DNA of 64,000 nucleotides from Centroberyx gerrardi (lineage: Eukaryota > Chordata > Actinopteri > Beryciformes > Berycidae): positions 21,157,340 through 21,221,339 of the forward strand of contig NC_136003.1 of NCBI RefSeq assembly GCF_048128805.1. The letters run 5' to 3'. Below, piece by piece: positions 40,425-58,359 of this stretch. The translations under genes and the position numbers were made by a program. Numbering within the stretch: the stretch's first letter is position 1; each line of letters starts with the position of its first letter. Below the pieces are notes generated by a model, which did not search any database, was not told the origin of the DNA, and saw only the letters and a program-made list of their open reading frames with translations.

Positions 40425-41706
40425 ATTTTCATACTGACAGCGTGTGTGTTCCTGTGCTTCAGATGAAGAAGATAGCTCGCCGACAGCAGCAGCAGCAGCA
40501 GCAGCAGCAGGAGCAAGAGCAGCTGGGAGGGACCAGGAGAGGGCCGAGCAGAGGGGGCCGACAGAGCAACGACGACAGCGAGGGTAAGAGATAAAGTGAC
40601 AATGCGGAGACCGAGTCATTCATATCGCTCATGGCGGTGACAGAGAGGGGGGCAGGTGAGGAGGTGAAGAGGGTTTGATTGAGGGGATTTTCATGTCCAC
40701 ACAGACGGCTCTAGCACTCACGGAATGGATGGGATGCTGGGATATCCCTCACTGCCACGTCAGCAGCTATTGGCTCTGGACCCCAACATCTACGGAGGAG
40801 AGCCGTTCCGACACGGGCTTACACCGCCTCAGCTGACCAGTGAGCAGCTCCACTCCTATGGTAAGACAGGGGGCAAAGACGCAAGACTAAAGGAGTAGTT
40901 CATCCCAAAATGAAGATTCAGTCATTAACTACTCACTCCCAAAAACAGCATAAAGTGTCCATCAAATTTCTCCAAACAGCTCATGCAACATAATCCAAGT
41001 GTTTTGTAGCCAAACCATTACACTGTAGGTCCAAAAGTTCAATATTTTCCTCACTGTCAGTGCTAACCCAATGAGCACCCTATAGTAACAAGCAAGGTCT
41101 TCTACCAGATCAATGTAGAGCTGCATGACCATTGAATGAGTATTGACAGTGAGGAAGATATAGGATATAATGAGATGAATGTTGGACTTTTGGACTCACA
41201 GTGCAATGGTTTGGCTACGAAACACTTTGATTATGCTGCATGAGCTGTTTGGAGAAAGTTGATGGGCATTTTTATGCTTTTTTTTGGAACTGTCAGAAGA
41301 TGGCCTCCTTAACTTCAATAGTTTGAGAGAAGGCTGAGATGGGCTAACTCACTGTGTGTTTGGTGGTCCTATGAATCAAATGGAGTTTTGACTGACATGG
41401 GGGTGAGTAGATAAAGACTGGATTTTAATTTTGGGGTGATTCCTTTAATAAATAGATTGAAGGGGTTAAGATATTGTGCTTGTTCCCATGGTCTTCTGCG
41501 CTCTCTCCAGTTCAACCCTACACACTCTCACTCTGTTTACGCCCCCAGACTCAGAGACAGTGTTCCACGACCTGGACAGCGATGGAAGCCTCGGTCACCT
41601 TGGCGACTGTCTCTTAGCAACAGGGGAGGGCGGTCTCCTGCCGGGGCGGGTGGGAAACCCCATCGACCGTCTCTACTCCATGCAGAACTCCTACTTCACC
41701 TCCTGA
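26976..41706 (+). CDS. lmx1al: LIM-homeodomain transcription factor of the LMX1 class (third paralogue, lmx1a-like)
   Basis: Coding exons 26976-27033, 27977-28166, 38255-38487, 39441-39604, 40278-40355, 40463-40583, 40705-40860 and 41549-41706 join in frame to 385 residues (human LMX1A 382). A short MKTEES start (compare MKMEE in LMX1A/B) precedes LIM domain 1 (about 30-81; CAGC, HETC, CAVC, CYC, CKHD). LIM2 follows (about 89-145; [31 protein letters not shown]). Then come VKSEDED, a Gly-rich spacer, and the homeodomain (about 187-246; [34 protein letters not shown]). Nine glutamines follow, then GLTPPQL, and the end [18 protein letters not shown] is that of LMX1A. LIM1 is more diverged than the homeodomain. 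LMX1 proteins are nuclear regulators of dorsal limb, roof plate and midbrain neuron fate; this copy's own role is not known to me. The symbol is my best guess. Confidence 0.9.
27230..27890. repeat. Tandem array of GGAATATTATAG units, about 7 copies
   Basis: Units of roughly 60-120 bp carry the ordered words 'ataccataaagta.tat.aggtcactataaactcacta.tga.t.cc..agacacactata..tccc.tataggaatattatagtgat'. The palindrome-like core (ataggaatattatagtgat and variants) recurs near 27240, 27360, 27480, 27585, 27700, 27757 and 27862. It fills most of the intron before the LIM1 exon. Confidence 0.88.
27916..27953. repeat. (GTT)n microsatellite before the LIM1 exon
   Basis: About 11 GTT units, ending 23 bases before the acceptor ccccag at 27976. 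Confidence 0.93.
32040..32300. promoter_or_regulatory. Candidate conserved enhancer in the lmx1-type gene
   Basis: This is complex, non-repetitive sequence dense in homeodomain-type cores (gtgctaattagcc, aattatgcaat, gatgaattactgg, attaatgaattac), lying between G-rich and simple-repeat DNA. A large intron of a developmental transcription factor is the usual place for such elements. Conservation cannot be judged from one sequence. Confidence 0.35.
34015..34095. repeat. Compound (TA)n(GT)n microsatellite
   Basis: About 10 TA units run directly into about 26 GT units. Confidence 0.95.
38488..39440 (+). other. lmx1al: lmx1-type intron after the LIM2 exon, with SINE-like tail
   Basis: About 39060-39330 reads like a tRNA-SINE/LINE tail common in fish: ctttattcatccagggaag, cttttgctcaggggcacctc, gatttgaaacggagaccttc. 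Ends and target duplication were not found. The rest is plain intron. Confidence 0.45.
40484..40510 (+). repeat. lmx1al: (CAG)9 coding repeat, polyglutamine after the homeodomain
   Basis: Nine perfect CAG codons directly follow KKIARR in exon 6, then GAGCAAGAGCAG (EQEQ). LMX1A also has a glutamine run here, with mixed length. Confidence 0.95.
40888..41449. mobile_element. Foldback-type MITE, about 560 bp
   Basis: The ends are inverted: taaaggagtagttcatccca at the left and the complement-like ggggtgattcctttaata at the right. Inside, 40947-41068 (aaagtgtccatcaaatttct...) reappears in reverse complement at about 41140-41279, so the element can fold into a long hairpin. No ORF. A shorter relative is at 53307-53571. 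It lies in the last intron of the lmx1-type gene. Confidence 0.82.
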
Positions 41707-42759
41707 CCCCTATAAACTCTCACCCTTTCCCTACTCCTCCTCCACCTTTCACCTCTCAGAGATGCAGCTAATGGAGTCTGTCCATCAACATGCCTGTCGG
41801 ACCACTCTCCATGAGACAGCCTTCACCCAAACACAGTTCTGAGCTTTTACCACAAGGCCAAAATCATCGCAAGACAGGCGTAGTCATAATATCGTTTTGC
41901 AGCTGTGGAAATAACTATTAGATTAGCATAGTGTCCCCATAATCTCTCCTAGATAAGAATCACATGCTGGAAATATAGACACTGTAAACGTACAAGAAAT
42001 GTAAAAGGACCTCAGTTTCTCTTGTGTATTTATGTCATGTTTAATCAAACATAGGGTTTTACAGCACTTTTCAAACAAAAAACAAACAAAAGAAACTTAT
42101 CAAACATGTTGGCACGCGATACATTTGTGTAAACTTTGGTATCATAAATTACTGAGGATAATGGCTTGCTGACAGTGAATTAATCAAGTTACACTTATTT
42201 GGGACAGTGTTGGCAGGGCTTAGGAGCAGCTGAAGGTCTAAATTAAAGTATATTGCGCAAGTTTTTTGATAGAACTAGTGATTAGCTATTGTGTGTGAAG
42301 GACTGAAACATATAGTATATGGATTGGAGTAGAATTTTGCTCTCAGGTTAGTGTGTATGTTTATGTGACCTGAGCCCCAACTCAGGATAGTGTGCTGGAT
42401 AGGATTACAATTTATTTTGCCCAATGATTTCATCGGTATACACTTCAAACAGGGTTTTTGAAATAACTCTCCATGTGAAATTATTCCAAACTTACCTTAA
42501 TTTTGATAACGCACGAGGAGAAAAATGTGGACCAAAAAAAGCAATCACATTTTTTTAAGCATTTAGGCAACACTACAGGGTCATTTGAAGAGCCTTATGC
42601 GGAAACAGGGTTGTGTAAGGGATCGATGCTTCAGCTTTCCCTTTTCTTTTATACTGTGCTCACTAAAAAGCAGTGCTGTAATTGAAGACCAATGGATCTA
42701 TTAACTCCCAAAACTTAGGACGCTGGGTACATGACGATGTGCTCCAAATGTAAAATAAA
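41707..42759 (+). other. lmx1al: lmx1-type gene 3' UTR
   Basis: Non-coding A/T-rich sequence after the stop; AATAAA at 42754-42759 is a plausible poly(A) signal. Later signals cannot be excluded. Confidence 0.5.
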
Positions 42760-42769
42760 TGTGAGTATG

Positions 42770-44280
42770 ACTGTGTGGTTACAATTAATACAGTTGTTGT
42801 AGTCACTTTCTGTAATAATTTCTCTCTTCGGAACATCTCCTGAAAATCGATGTTGTTAGGTAGATATTTTGTACCTTCTTCTGTGATAATCAACGAATAT
42901 TTAAACTGTAGCATGATATTTATGTGTCACAAAATAGGTCTGAAAATATAGCTTCAAGACTCGAGTTTGGATAGCAGGAAGGTTTTACGCAGCATCGGGA
43001 GCGGACTCAGACTCTGCTGCAGAATAATAAAATAGGATTAGGATATTTGTTTCATTTAGGTACCAGTGATTGGCTACAGCTTGTGACATTCTTTTTCATG
43101 ACATTATGTTTGACTCTGATCACCGACTAATGCCATTTTTACAGTGATATTTTTGTGAATGTAACTTATTTGTGCGGTATTAGGTGAGCTCCTACTATCT
43201 GACTTTTTTTTTTTTTCGTTCAGTGACTGCCAGGTGATGTGCTTTGAATGTAATGTTGCCATATCTTCAATACAATCTGCGGTTTCATCTTTGAAGTACG
43301 TCTGCCTCTCATTTGTTCTGAATTCTGAAGCACGATGACACACGGATCCCCTTCACATCAAGTATAAACCAAAGGTATTACATTTGCAGGGCAGAATCTT
43401 TTTTCCTCTCGATTACCCCCTTTAAAGCTTTAATAAGTGAACCAGAAAGGGACGGTTCTGCTTAGTAGTCAAAGGGCTCATAACTCAACATCCTCCCTCT
43501 GTCTCTCTCAGTAGTCCCACTGATTAGAAGTGGACTGCCCCCTCCGTCTCCTTTCTTCCCAGACTCCCTGTTCTTCGGTCACTGGGTAGTCGGGAGAGGT
43601 GTGTGGGAGAGAGAGAGAGACGCATTCCAGTTTAATATTTTACTGTGACTCAGACCAGGGGAGAGGGGGAGTGTGGGAGGGAACAAAAAACAACAGAGGA
43701 TAACCGGGCTGGATGAGTAATACAAGTCTGACATCAATTTTAATGAAACGGATCAACAAAAGTCAGCAGAAACTACCGTCTTGCTTGCAAGTATTTTTAT
43801 TTATATTTTCACCTGAACACACATATGTAGAGAATAAAAGGACGATACAGTACTTAAATTTTCACGTCAAGTCAATATTATATTCGTCCCAGTTGCACCA
43901 CATTGACCCCTTTCTGGCTCACAGTGCTGCAGTGTTTATCTCCTATATCTTGAGAAATGAGTCCCATCGACGAGTGGATGGGTCACAATGAATGAGTTCT
44001 GTTTCCTTTCCTTAAGAAGCACAGATGTCCGAACTGTTATTGTACTTAACTTGGCTCCATCCACAGCAGACCAGCCCATCTGCGCTGCTGTGGAGGCAGT
44101 TCTGCTCCGAAGGCGCTGGAAGACGACTGGACCCTACGAAGGCTGAGGGACCGGATTCACATCTGGGAAAAGAGCAAAATCTATTGATATGTTGAACATT
44201 AACATAGTAATAAAAAGACAATGAAGGTGGAGTATTAGCTCCACTTAACAGGCTTAATAAACTGGGGGTCTTTTTCATCA
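42770..44280. other. Spacer between the convergent lmx1-type gene and chchd5
   Basis: No exon supported. A short (GA)n run occurs near 43608-43621. The 3' UTR of either gene may extend in. AATAAA signals on the minus strand (tttatt at 44284-44289 and 44291-44296) could end chchd5. Confidence 0.4.
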
Positions 44281-44289
44281 GTGTTTATT

Positions 44290-44430
44290 GTTTATTTGGA
44301 TCCCCGTTAGTTGTTACCAAGGCAACAACTACTATTCCTGGGGTCCATGTTAAAAAACATATATGTATACACATGCTTTCATATACATGCATACATAAAT
44401 ACATACATACAATTGCAGAAATACCCCCCC
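44290..44430. repeat. Dispersed fish repeat carrying a short inverted repeat
   Basis: Begins tggatccccgttagttgtta and contains agttgtt.cc.aggcaacaac, a near-perfect inverted repeat, followed by ctggggtcc. I recall this block from many teleost 3' regions but cannot class it. Confidence 0.45.
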
Positions 44431-44682
44431 CCCTTCCAATTAAAACAGTATGAACATTACAAAAAACAAATACAACTAAACCAAATACAATACAAGTGTC
44501 TTCATATCAGCAATACTCAAGATGCCCAGGTAATACAAGACTTAACCCATGCATGTCTGAAATATTTCAGCATGCACAAGCCATGTAGTGTAGAGAAATG
44601 TACACCTAGTAGCTCTTTGAAGGGACAAGTGGAGGTGTATAGTCTATAATCTTCCGATCTTTTATTTTCTAATCACTTCCAT

Positions 44683-45434
44683 TCACAGCTGTTTCTTTGT
44701 GACCTGCTCCAGTAAAGACTCACCCACTCCACTGAGATCCACTGTCTCCGCACAGCCAAGGAAGCGGGCGACATGTGGGGAGCAGGAGGTAGGTGCGGTC
44801 TGGTTTTCTCTGAGGCAGCGCTCAAACTCCACAAACTCCTTGGAGCAGTCCGATCTGATCTTCTGGATCACCGGGCTGCAGTCACATTTAGGGAGAGACA
44901 GAACAGGAGTATGCTTTACAGTGCTTTGGTGAGATGTGGTGATGTCAGTATCACATTGTAGCAACAATTATTTGAACGCCTTACTGTGAAGATGTGCACT
45001 GAGCAACCTTCATCTTTAGTTCATGACACTGATGCTGCCATGTCGATGGGTTGGAGGCCACACATGACCCGTACTCCTCCATTTCTTTATGGCAATACTT
45101 TGCCGTGATGTCCATAGCAGCCTGCCTGAAAGGTGACAGACAGATAGATGATGGATGAATAAGTCAGGTCATGCTAGACAAGTCCAATGAGCCAAAGCCA
45201 TTAGCCTTATAAACATAGTTTGATAAATATATGATATGGCCTGATTCCCTACTAGTACAGTATGATAATGAGTAATAAAGCAGTTTTGTTGAGGATGCAT
45301 ACATGAATCACACACAAAGTAAATGTTTGTTTCATGATTACAGCCTCCACTGTATGTATTTCACTATATTTCTAGACTATGAGAACAAAAGTAAATGTAG
45401 CCTACTCGTATATACTCGTATGTATTTCTTACAT
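44683..45434 (-). CDS. chchd5: Coiled-coil-helix-coiled-coil-helix domain protein 5 (three exons, split ATG)
   Basis: On the minus strand, exon 1 contributes only AT of the start codon (45434-45433), exon 2 is 45125-44985 and exon 3 is 44875-44683. The product has 111 residues (human 110). It begins MQAAMDITAKYCHKEMEEYG; human begins MQAALEVTARYC. Four CX9C motifs make two CHCH folds: C-HKEMEEYGS-C and C-HELKMKVAQ-C in exon 2, C-SKEFVEFER-C and C-SPHVARFLG-C in exon 3. Such proteins are imported into the mitochondrial intermembrane space and oxidised by MIA40/ERV1; the precise role of CHCHD5 is poorly known. The exon-1 donor ACAT|gtaaga is strong and leaves A at -3 of the start codon. The gene is head-to-head with atp13a1. 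Confidence 0.9.
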
Positions 45435-46044
45435 GTTGCTCCGGAAGATAACTGGGGACTTCTGAACTGGCAACTGAAGACTGAACTGATGAATCAAGGT
45501 TATAACGCCAGTGTGTCTGCATGTGGAGCTATGTCTGTGCAGTTTACTACCGTGTACACCCTGTTACTATCCGATAGGAGGAAAACATAAAGTTATGAAA
45601 TCGTTCTTTAATTCTATTGGTTCAGAGTCGTGTCAATCTCACACTTTGGCTCCTCCCCGATTGTGACGTCTCAATTTCTTAAAGGGATGGCTCATCGCAT
45701 CTTTAAAAAAATAAATGACCAATTCATTATTTTGTCAAAGAAAACTCTTCATACACATGTCGTATGCAGTTTGCTCCCCAAAAAAAATACATTTTCAGTA
45801 TCTGGAAGACGACGCATACTTGGCAGTTTGCTCGCATGTGTTGTGCTACGACAGCGAAAAGAACATTGCGTGACTTTGCGTGTTTACGTACGCGGAAGCA
45901 GCGGCGAGAGAACGGGCGATTCAGAAAACGGAATCTGAAAGGTGGACAGGACGCCGCTCTGTGTGTACAATTGCATTTTTACCGGCTACAGCACGACGGG
46001 GGGTGGTGGAGGAGAGAGGGGGCCCGGGAAGTGAGGGACGTACA
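45435..46044. promoter_or_regulatory. Shared promoter region, chchd5 (-) and atp13a1 (+)
   Basis: About 610 bases separate the two start codons, which point away from each other. The stretch includes an ETS-type ccggaag (45442-45447) in the chchd5 leader, an inverted CCAAT box (attgg near 45617), a CRE-like TGACGTC (45664-45670), and CpG-rich sequence at 45800-46040. No TATA box stands out. Both are housekeeping genes, which suits a bidirectional promoter. Confidence 0.6.
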
Positions 46045-55380
<9,336 letters not shown>

Positions 55381-58130
55381 ACTCATGCCAACAGCAACCG
55401 CTGCCCTTAGCAACCAAACTGTAAAGGGAGAGAAAACTTTGGAGGAGGAAGAGGAGATTTAAAGCTGTTGGGACACGCACAAGACAGCTGAGGCGGCCAC
55501 GGCGCGCAGTACTGCACACTCCTATGCGTATCCCTCCCTTCGTCCTGCTCTGCCCCTCCCTCACCAGCTCTGTTACCAGTTCTTCATCAGCTCTGCGTTT
55601 CCATTCTGTTTCTTTATGCCTCATAACCCCCTGTTTGTTCTGTATTTCTCTCTCTTGCTTCATCTCTCCCTCCCCCCTCCTACAGAAGGCCAAGAAGACA
55701 GCAGTATTGTGTGGAGTGCGAGACTGTGTGCCAGCCAATGTGAAACGTACAGGCACACAATAGGGGCATTCTCCAAGAGAACTGCAAAGTGTTTGAATTT
55801 TTTTGATTTCTCTCCTTGATTTTGTAAAAAGTACAAAAAAAAAATCTCTTACAGACTTATAAAAAGACTTACAGATACAAGTTATGGAGGTTGTCAAGTG
55901 TTTTGTCATGCGCATGGAAAGTATGAGCGTGTCCAGCAAACCCCAAACAGCTGGCTGTGAACAGCCATGCTCCAGGAAATAGGTAAGTAAGGAAATAGTT
56001 AAATGATCAGGTCATGAGAGCATGCTGTGACACTACAAAGAAAAGCAATCGAATTCCTGCATCCATCTCATGTGGATCACAAGTATACACAAATATACTT
56101 GGCCGAGATGAAATGTGCCATTCCATTATGCATTAGTTTGAGATGAAGACAAGTGATAAAGACAAGTTTGGTAGCTTTTGAGCTGTGTGTTTACTTAAAA
56201 ACTGATGTTAACTGCCAAACACGCTGGTCTCAGGAAGCCTAGATCAGCAGTAGACAACTGGTGGCTCTTTGTTTTTCATATGAACTACTGTATGTTTGAT
56301 GAACAGACGTCACAGCAGCTTGGAAAAAAATGTGCTTTTTCCATGTTGGCTCACCCATTCCCATCTGAATCATATGTTCTTTCTGGGGTCAGTATGACTT
56401 AAAGGAATACATACACAAAAAAATCCAACTAGATACTTCCAGATCCCTTCCATTTCAAAACAAGTATACAAGTACCAAGCAATCAAAGGGCCTTGAAATC
56501 TAAAGTGACAAATGAGCCAAGTTTCCTTTCCACTGATTTTAAGATGCCACTGTCCCAAATTGTATCACTAGACTCCTAATGATTTATTAAACGCAATCCA
56601 AAGTTTATGAAGGGCAAAGCAAAGGGTGTTTAGAAGCATTATATTTATCCTATGGATAATTTATCAAGCCTCCTCTTAAACCATTAATTCAATTTTCACA
56701 TCATTTGTTTCTGAGTAATTGTCTCCAGCCTCCTCTAAACAACTGTTTGGACTGCTAGTTTTTGCTTGAGCTTATTCATAAAAAGAGATTGATGCCAATT
56801 TCTCAGAAATAAAATATAGGGATGGAAGTTTCCTCATTTCCCTTAAAGGAGGTTTTGGTTGGTGATCAATAGCACAGGCTTCCAAAAGTCCTGCATTTTT
56901 CCTTTTAGGACAAGAATTTACTCATGAATTAGGGGCATTTTGGCCATTTTCCTAAACCATGTGTAATTCACTGTCCAATGCCTCCCTGGTAGGTAAAAAT
57001 TGACTAGGCGTAGTGGGGATGATGACGCCTGGGCTTGGTTACATCTGCATGGGTCAGTTCATGATCCCATTCTTTCAAAAAGCTGTTTTACGAAAAAAAA
57101 AAAAAGTGAACAAATCAAACAAACAAACAAAAAATCGTCTTTTTCATTTTCAGGTGCATTTTAATAATTTCATCATGAAAACATGCCCAGGAAGCCATTA
57201 GTCAAACCTTAATAATGCTACTTGGGATGTGGATACAACAGTTTGTAGCCTAACAAAATTCTTTGGTTACCAGGCTGTGCATTTTGTAGTTGTAGTTTGG
57301 CAAACCATGATTTTCACTAAGGCCAATATGGAGTATGATTTACATCCCAGTAAGGCAGTATGTTCTCATCAATTAGTCTAAAACTATTTTGCTGAAAAAA
57401 AAGGGAGAATGCCAGACAAGGGACACTCATGAGGTGACAGATCATATTGACATCAAGGCTCTTATCAGTCTGGTGAGTGAAGCCGGTGAGCCAGGCTCTA
57501 TCCGGCCCAGAAGATCCTGCTTCCAGCCAGGCAGGAGGTCAGAGCTGCTGAGCACAAGGTCCTGACCTCAGGAAGCCGGGCACCAAACACTCTTCTGCTA
57601 AACATCAAAAATCCAACCAGCCTGAACAAAGAGGATCAGGCTCAGTGCTGTTTGAACCTATAGGTCAATACTCCCTCTAACTTGATCCAGGGGGATCAGC
57701 GCCAAAGGCCACCTCTCTAAGAAGCACAGACAGACAGTAAGAATTTAGGCTGTTCGATGTGTGCGTTTGCATATTCAGATGAGGGAAAAACAAGAAATTA
57801 CATAATGTTACACTTTTCTCTCTGCTTTTTTTCCATGGTCAAATCAACTATGTTAAACTAAAATCATTAAATCCAGTAGAAAGGAATATCACTTAATCTT
57901 TCACTATGCTGTAGCCTACCTGCAGCTGCAAAACCTGAGAAGCTTCCACAGCAAACCAGCAAAATAAAGAAGAGCAAAGCCAAAGAGTAAGAGTCTGTAT
58001 TAGGCACACATCAGTTAAGAAGAAATGCGCTGTTATTTACAGCCTGCATCTGATTCCCTAAATGCGCACACGTCTTTCAGGCTGCTTGGGAGAGACTGAA
58101 TATCAGCACGTTTATAGCCCTTTTTAGAAA
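55381..58130. other. atp13a1 3' UTR and atp13a1-dsn1 spacer
   Basis: No further exon is supported. The transcript end is unclear; the first canonical AATAAA on the plus strand that I see is at 56809-56814. A-rich runs occur near 57091-57103. About 57470-57720 is unique, G/C-richer sequence of no recognised type. Confidence 0.45.
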
Positions 58131-58134
58131 ATGT

Positions 58135-58288
58135 AGAAAGATAATACAAATATCACAGCAAAACTGACTAAATTATTATGCACATACTACGAGTCAAAAT
58201 GACGCCACAAAAAAATCTATGGTAGCCTAATACCAGATAAACAAATATAGGCTGAAGTACAATGAGGTCACTAAACTCACCTAATATC
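58135..58288. repeat. Diverged copy of the GGAATATTATAG repeat family beside the dsn1 promoter
   Basis: It shares acaaatatcacagcaaaact with 25715-25750 and aggtcacta..aactcacc with the units of 27230-27890, and ends where the dsn1 promoter motif begins. Confidence 0.6.
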
Positions 58289-58359
58289 ACACTGCATTTC
58301 CCAGCATGCATAGCTCAGGCTTGTTGGGCGCGCTCTGCAAAGGAAACTTTGAAAGAAAA
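58289..58359 (+). promoter_or_regulatory. dsn1: dsn1 promoter: ZNF143-like site, E2F-like site, CHR element
   Basis: actgcatttcccagcatgc (58291-58309) closely fits the ZNF143/THAP11 promoter motif. ttgggcgcgc (58323-58332) resembles an E2F/CDE site, and tttgaa (58348-58353) is the CHR word found in G2/M genes. All lie within 70 bases of the start codon. This suits a kinetochore gene expressed in mitosis. Confidence 0.55.

Noticed and set aside
44683-44967. Single-exon chchd5 frame starting MLLQCDTD
   Set aside because: The part before 44875 is intron; residues before HPVIQKI match no CHCHD5, while exon 2 supplies the right sequence.
58306-58359. Upstream in-frame ATG for dsn1 (18 extra residues)
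   Set aside because: It lies inside the ZNF143-like promoter word; the ATG at 58360 has the better context.
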